From the NCBI RefSeq assembly GCF_050433385.1, contig NZ_JBNPXI010000003.1:186001-250000 (forward strand): DNA of 64,000 nucleotides, given 5' to 3'. Under the pieces are notes generated by a model. The model was given only the letters and a program-made list of their open reading frames with translations, did no database searches and was not told the origin of the DNA. This DNA is from Brassicibacter mesophilus. Lineage in GTDB: Bacteria; Bacillota; Clostridia; Tissierellales; Proteiniboraceae. How positions within the stretch are numbered: the first letter of the stretch is position 1; each line of letters opens with the position of its first letter. Made by a program: the position numbers and the translations under genes. Positions 61,304 to 64,000 of this stretch are shown piece after piece.

Positions 61304-62455
61304 ATGATAGATATATTAGAAAAATTGAAACACAAGGAAATAATAAATGATAAAAATGTTTTAGAGCTAAGAAATTATATATCTATTAATTATCCTCATA
61401 TTTCCTCATATGAGGCTTCTTTACTGTTTGCTGATTCAATCCATAAAATCTTAGACGACAATATTGAATGTTTTGATAAAAGTCATCGGGATTATGTAAA
61501 GAAAACCTTAATTAGTAATTCAGTTCATAAAAGTTCATTCACAATAAATGCAAATGACATTTTTAATGCTATTATCAGTCTAGATATAGATAGCTATAGC
61601 TATCTTGAGGGTTTAACTGACTGGATTAATAAGAATCAAGATATAGAAATCTCAAAAGATCATTTACTAGATTTCATAACCGAAGTAAGGAAATACGATA
61701 AAGAATACCTAAATGATTCTATTCACGATATGATTGAAGGAGTAGACTTTAGTCCAGAAGATGATATATCAAAAGATAATAAAGAGGAGGCTCCATATAA
61801 AAAGACTGATATTGTAGAAAAGCAACTAGATTCAAAGATTATGACTTCTGATAAGGTACGGAAATCTACTAAAGGTAAGAACTTGGGAATAATTATAGGC
61901 ATATTCTTAGTAACCTTATTTAGCTTAACAATATATATTAAAATCACTAATGATAAAAATGTTGTATCGGTGAAAGCAGCAGACGATGTAAAAGTACCGG
62001 AAACTAGGACTAGCAATGAACTACCTGTAGAATTTAAGTACATAGATATAGATATTGAGAAATTAAGAGTATGGCTAAACAGTAGAGACTCAAAGCTAGC
62101 AGATGAACCATATTTGACTACAATAGTAAATACTTCAGAGACATTTGATATAAACCCACTTCTTTTAATTGCCATTACGGGACAGGAGCAGGGATTTGTT
62201 CCAAGGTCAAATGAGTATGCAGAAAAAATTGCAAATAATCCTTTTAATGTTTATGGGAGCTGGAAGAAACACAATAAAGACATAAACGATTCTACAAAGA
62301 TAGCAGCCATAACTATAGTTAACTTAAGCAAAAACAGGCCAAGCCACATAGACCCAGTTAAATGGATTAATAGAAAGTATGCTGAAGATGAGAATTGGCA
62401 TAAGGGCGTTTCAAAGATTTTTTATATGCTATGCAAAGAACTAGAGGTAAATTAG
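61304..62455 (+). CDS. Membrane-anchored protein with lysozyme-like C-terminal domain
   Basis: A 383-residue protein. The cytoplasmic N-terminal part (about 1-185) is helical and acidic. One membrane helix (LGIIIGIFLVTLFSLTIYI, about 192-211) follows, then a linker and a C-terminal domain (about 245-383) resembling glucosaminidase/lytic enzymes: NPLLLIAITGQEQGFVPRSNEYAEKIANNPFNVYGSW, with a Glu in QEQG as a possible catalytic residue. The start 61304 follows GAGGTG; the ATG at 61289 overlaps that site. If active, it cuts wall glycan outside the membrane. The N-terminal part has no known match. Confidence 0.7.
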   Translation: MIDILEKLKHKEIINDKNVLELRNYISINYPHISSYEASLLFADSIHKILDDNIECFDKSHRDYVKKTLISNSVHKSSFTINANDIFNAIISLDIDSYSYLEGLTDWINKNQDIEISKDHLLDFITEVRKYDKEYLNDSIHDMIEGVDFSPEDDISKDNKEEAPYKKTDIVEKQLDSKIMTSDKVRKSTKGKNLGIIIGIFLVTLFSLTIYIKITNDKNVVSVKAADDVKVPETRTSNELPVEFKYIDIDIEKLRVWLNSRDSKLADEPYLTTIVNTSETFDINPLLLIAITGQEQGFVPRSNEYAEKIANNPFNVYGSWKKHNKDINDSTKIAAITIVNLSKNRPSHIDPVKWINRKYAEDENWHKGVSKIFYMLCKELEVN

Positions 62456-62571
62456 AAGTTATTAAAAATAGTTAAAATATAATTATTTAATTTAAAGATA
62501 TTTTTAAAGGAAATTATTTTTGTTTGTAGAATACTAGTTAGTAAACAATCATTTATATGGGGGAATGACTT

Positions 62572-63291
62572 ATGAAGATAACTATTGTCATATGTGACGA
62601 CGATAAAACCCATGTAGATATTATAAAAGAGTATATACATCGAATTGACTTAAATTGCGACATTAGAATTATAGAGACTTATAGCGGAGAAGAGGTACAA
62701 GAATTATTAAATGAAAATAACATTGATATAGCCTTTTTAGATATTGAAATGAGAGGGTTAAATGGTATCGAAGTAGGCAAGAAAATCAGGTATACATATG
62801 AAAAAGCAATAATAGTTTTTCTTACAGGATATAAACACTATGCTCTAGATGCTTTTCAGATTGATAGTTTTCAATACATTATTAAACCTATTACGTTTGA
62901 AAAATTTCATATTTTAATGGAAAAAATACTTGTGCGATGGAATGAAATAAAAGCATATGAAAATAAAGATAAAGTTTTTTCTATTAAGACAAAACAAGGA
63001 ATAATATATCTAAAATATCAAGATATTTATTTTTTTGAGCGTAAAGGTAAAAAAATTTACGTTTATTCAAAATCTGGTACTTATGAATTCGTTGATTCTT
63101 TAAAATCAATAATGAGCCGTTTAGAAACTAGTACATTTCTTCGATGTCATAATGGCTTTATTGTAAATAGTGATAAAATCTTAAATATTGACAAAAATGA
63201 AATAATATTTAATAATATAAAACAATCTATACCTATTAGTAGAAAATGTAAAAAAGATGTATTAGATGCATTGGCAAAAAATATATTTTAA
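62572..63291 (+). CDS. LytTR-type response regulator (AgrA-like)
   Basis: A 239-residue response regulator. The receiver domain (about 1-120) has acidic residues DDD near residues 9-11, phospho-acceptor Asp57 (FLDIEMRGLNG), and Lys in YIIKPI. The C-terminal LytTR DNA-binding domain (about 135-235) carries IYFFERKGKKIYVYSK and FLRCHNGFIVN. It is of the AgrA/ComE/VirR class that often answers to secreted peptides. The gene for a matching AgrC-like kinase starts 20 bases downstream. RBS GGGGG. Confidence 0.95.
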   Translation: MKITIVICDDDKTHVDIIKEYIHRIDLNCDIRIIETYSGEEVQELLNENNIDIAFLDIEMRGLNGIEVGKKIRYTYEKAIIVFLTGYKHYALDAFQIDSFQYIIKPITFEKFHILMEKILVRWNEIKAYENKDKVFSIKTKQGIIYLKYQDIYFFERKGKKIYVYSKSGTYEFVDSLKSIMSRLETSTFLRCHNGFIVNSDKILNIDKNEIIFNNIKQSIPISRKCKKDVLDALAKNIF

Positions 63292-63310
63292 AGATAATAA
63301 GGTGATTTAA

Positions 63311-64000
63311 TTGGCGATTATATCTAATTTTTTTACAAACGTAATAGATATATACATGCTATATTTTTACCTAAAAACTTTCTTTACAGAAAGAAAACTT
63401 AGCAAAAAGTATGTATTATTCAGATTATTGATACTTGTTGTATTCAATACTTTTATTAATGCTGTTTTGGGACTAGCTAGTTTTGTGGGCTTTATCTTAA
63501 TCATATTTCTAATGAGCTATATTTTTTCATTATTATTTAATAAAGAGTTTTTATATATTTTTATTATGCTTATTATTGGAATTGTCATCATGTTTATATT
63601 AGAATTAATATCAGTAAATTTGGTTGTATTTCTCTTTGAATTACCTCCATCACTTATTTTAGAATTGAATGTCTATAGGTTTCTAGCAATTGTAATAGGG
63701 AAGGTTGGCTTTTTTATTATAATAAGATATTGGGGCTGTAAAATCCATTTAATATCATGGTTCCAAGACAGAAGGGGTGTGCCAATAGCTTTCATTTTTT
63801 TATTTAACTCTATCATTATCTATATGGCATTTACCCTTTATAGATATGTAAAAATTAGAACTTATACGGACTATATCATTTTATTTATGCTTACATTATG
63901 TTCTATCATATTCAGTTGGTTAATTTATGTTTTTACGAAGAAAATGTTTAGGCAAGAACAGCAGGAAGAACTTATGAAACTAAAAATTAAAGAATATGAG
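63311..64000 (+). CDS. AgrC-like sensor histidine kinase, N-terminal part (runs off the window)
   Basis: The frame is open from a TTG at 63311 (behind AAGGTGATT) to base 64000, giving 230 residues without a stop. There are about six hydrophobic segments (e.g. LFRLLILVVFNTFINAVLG, FVGFILIIFLMSYIFSLLF, FIIMLIIGIVIMFILELIS), followed by a Lys/Glu-rich helix (RQEQQEELMKLKIKEYE) leading towards the expected GHKL ATPase domain. This is the AgrC layout. With the AgrA-like regulator it forms a peptide-type two-component system; agrB/agrD would have to be outside the window. Confidence 0.85.
   Translation, partial: MAIISNFFTNVIDIYMLYFYLKTFFTERKLSKKYVLFRLLILVVFNTFINAVLGLASFVGFILIIFLMSYIFSLLFNKEFLYIFIMLIIGIVIMFILELISVNLVVFLFELPPSLILELNVYRFLAIVIGKVGFFIIIRYWGCKIHLISWFQDRRGVPIAFIFLFNSIIIYMAFTLYRYVKIRTYTDYIILFMLTLCSIIFSWLIYVFTKKMFRQEQQEELMKLKIKEYE

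Overview
The window is AT-rich (about two-thirds A+T by eye), uses ATA and AGA codons heavily, and carries strong GGAGG-type ribosome binding sites, several TTG or GTG starts, and hairpin-plus-T-run terminators. Together with the gene set (TypA, flotillin/NfeD, oligoendopeptidases, TldD/TldE, AgrA/AgrC-like regulators, a sigma-54 activator) this points to an anaerobic Firmicute of the Clostridia/Tissierellia type that lives on peptides and amino acids. I cannot name a genus. No rRNA, tRNA, CRISPR array, phage or insertion sequence is visible, so this looks like chromosome rather than a mobile island.

Layout. 1-10.7 kb: end of a sensor kinase, typA, an M3 peptidase, an NfeD-flotillin pair, two lipoproteins, a small HD alarmone-hydrolase-like protein and a class IV aminotransferase. 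11-12.3 kb: an amino acid/dicarboxylate symporter. 12.4-13.4 kb: an unusual block without long ORFs. It has a good promoter, a 30-codon leader-like ORF, three related terminator-like hairpins in tandem, and four consecutive 30-31-codon ORFs whose peptides share a C-terminal motif (D-x-G-x3-[YF]-x-K-L-E-x-R) although their DNA differs. This is the most novel item in the window. 13.4-20.9 kb: M29 aminopeptidase, MFS transporter, a 1027-residue acetyltransferase fusion, an amidohydrolase and another acetyltransferase. 21-30 kb: tldD/tldE, a DUF2087 regulator, pepF, a C_GCAxxG_C_C protein, tag, a GntR-ABC operon with a clear operator, and a Cys-rich protein. 30.4-33.3 kb: a large PAS sensor kinase and a HAD phosphatase.

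33.4-49.4 kb is one functional unit, a cell-wall peptide (muropeptide) scavenging cluster. It holds a VanX-type D,D-dipeptidase, a dipeptide epimerase, a sigma-54-dependent activator, then a -24/-12 promoter in front of a diaminopimelate decarboxylase and a complete Opp/Dpp-type importer. These are followed by a C39-like peptidase, an LD-carboxypeptidase (S66), a D-aminopeptidase (M55), a cytoplasmic serine hydrolase of the class A beta-lactamase fold, and an NlpC/P60 endopeptidase. The content resembles the Bacillus dpp-ykf genes but is larger and adds DAP-to-lysine conversion. The likely flow is import of wall peptides, removal of D- and gamma-bonds, epimerisation of Ala-Glu, and decarboxylation of DAP to lysine.

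49.9-53.8 kb: an aconitase-X pair (large and small subunit) with an Old-Yellow-Enzyme-type flavin/FeS reductase, probably a small catabolic operon. 54-64 kb: chemoreceptor, LURP-one-like protein, quinone reductase, Eis-like acetyltransferase, M28 lipoprotein peptidase, two membrane-anchored proteins, and an AgrA-like regulator with the start of an AgrC-like kinase that runs off the window. A structured repeat occurs twice, near 24.7 kb and 58.4 kb.
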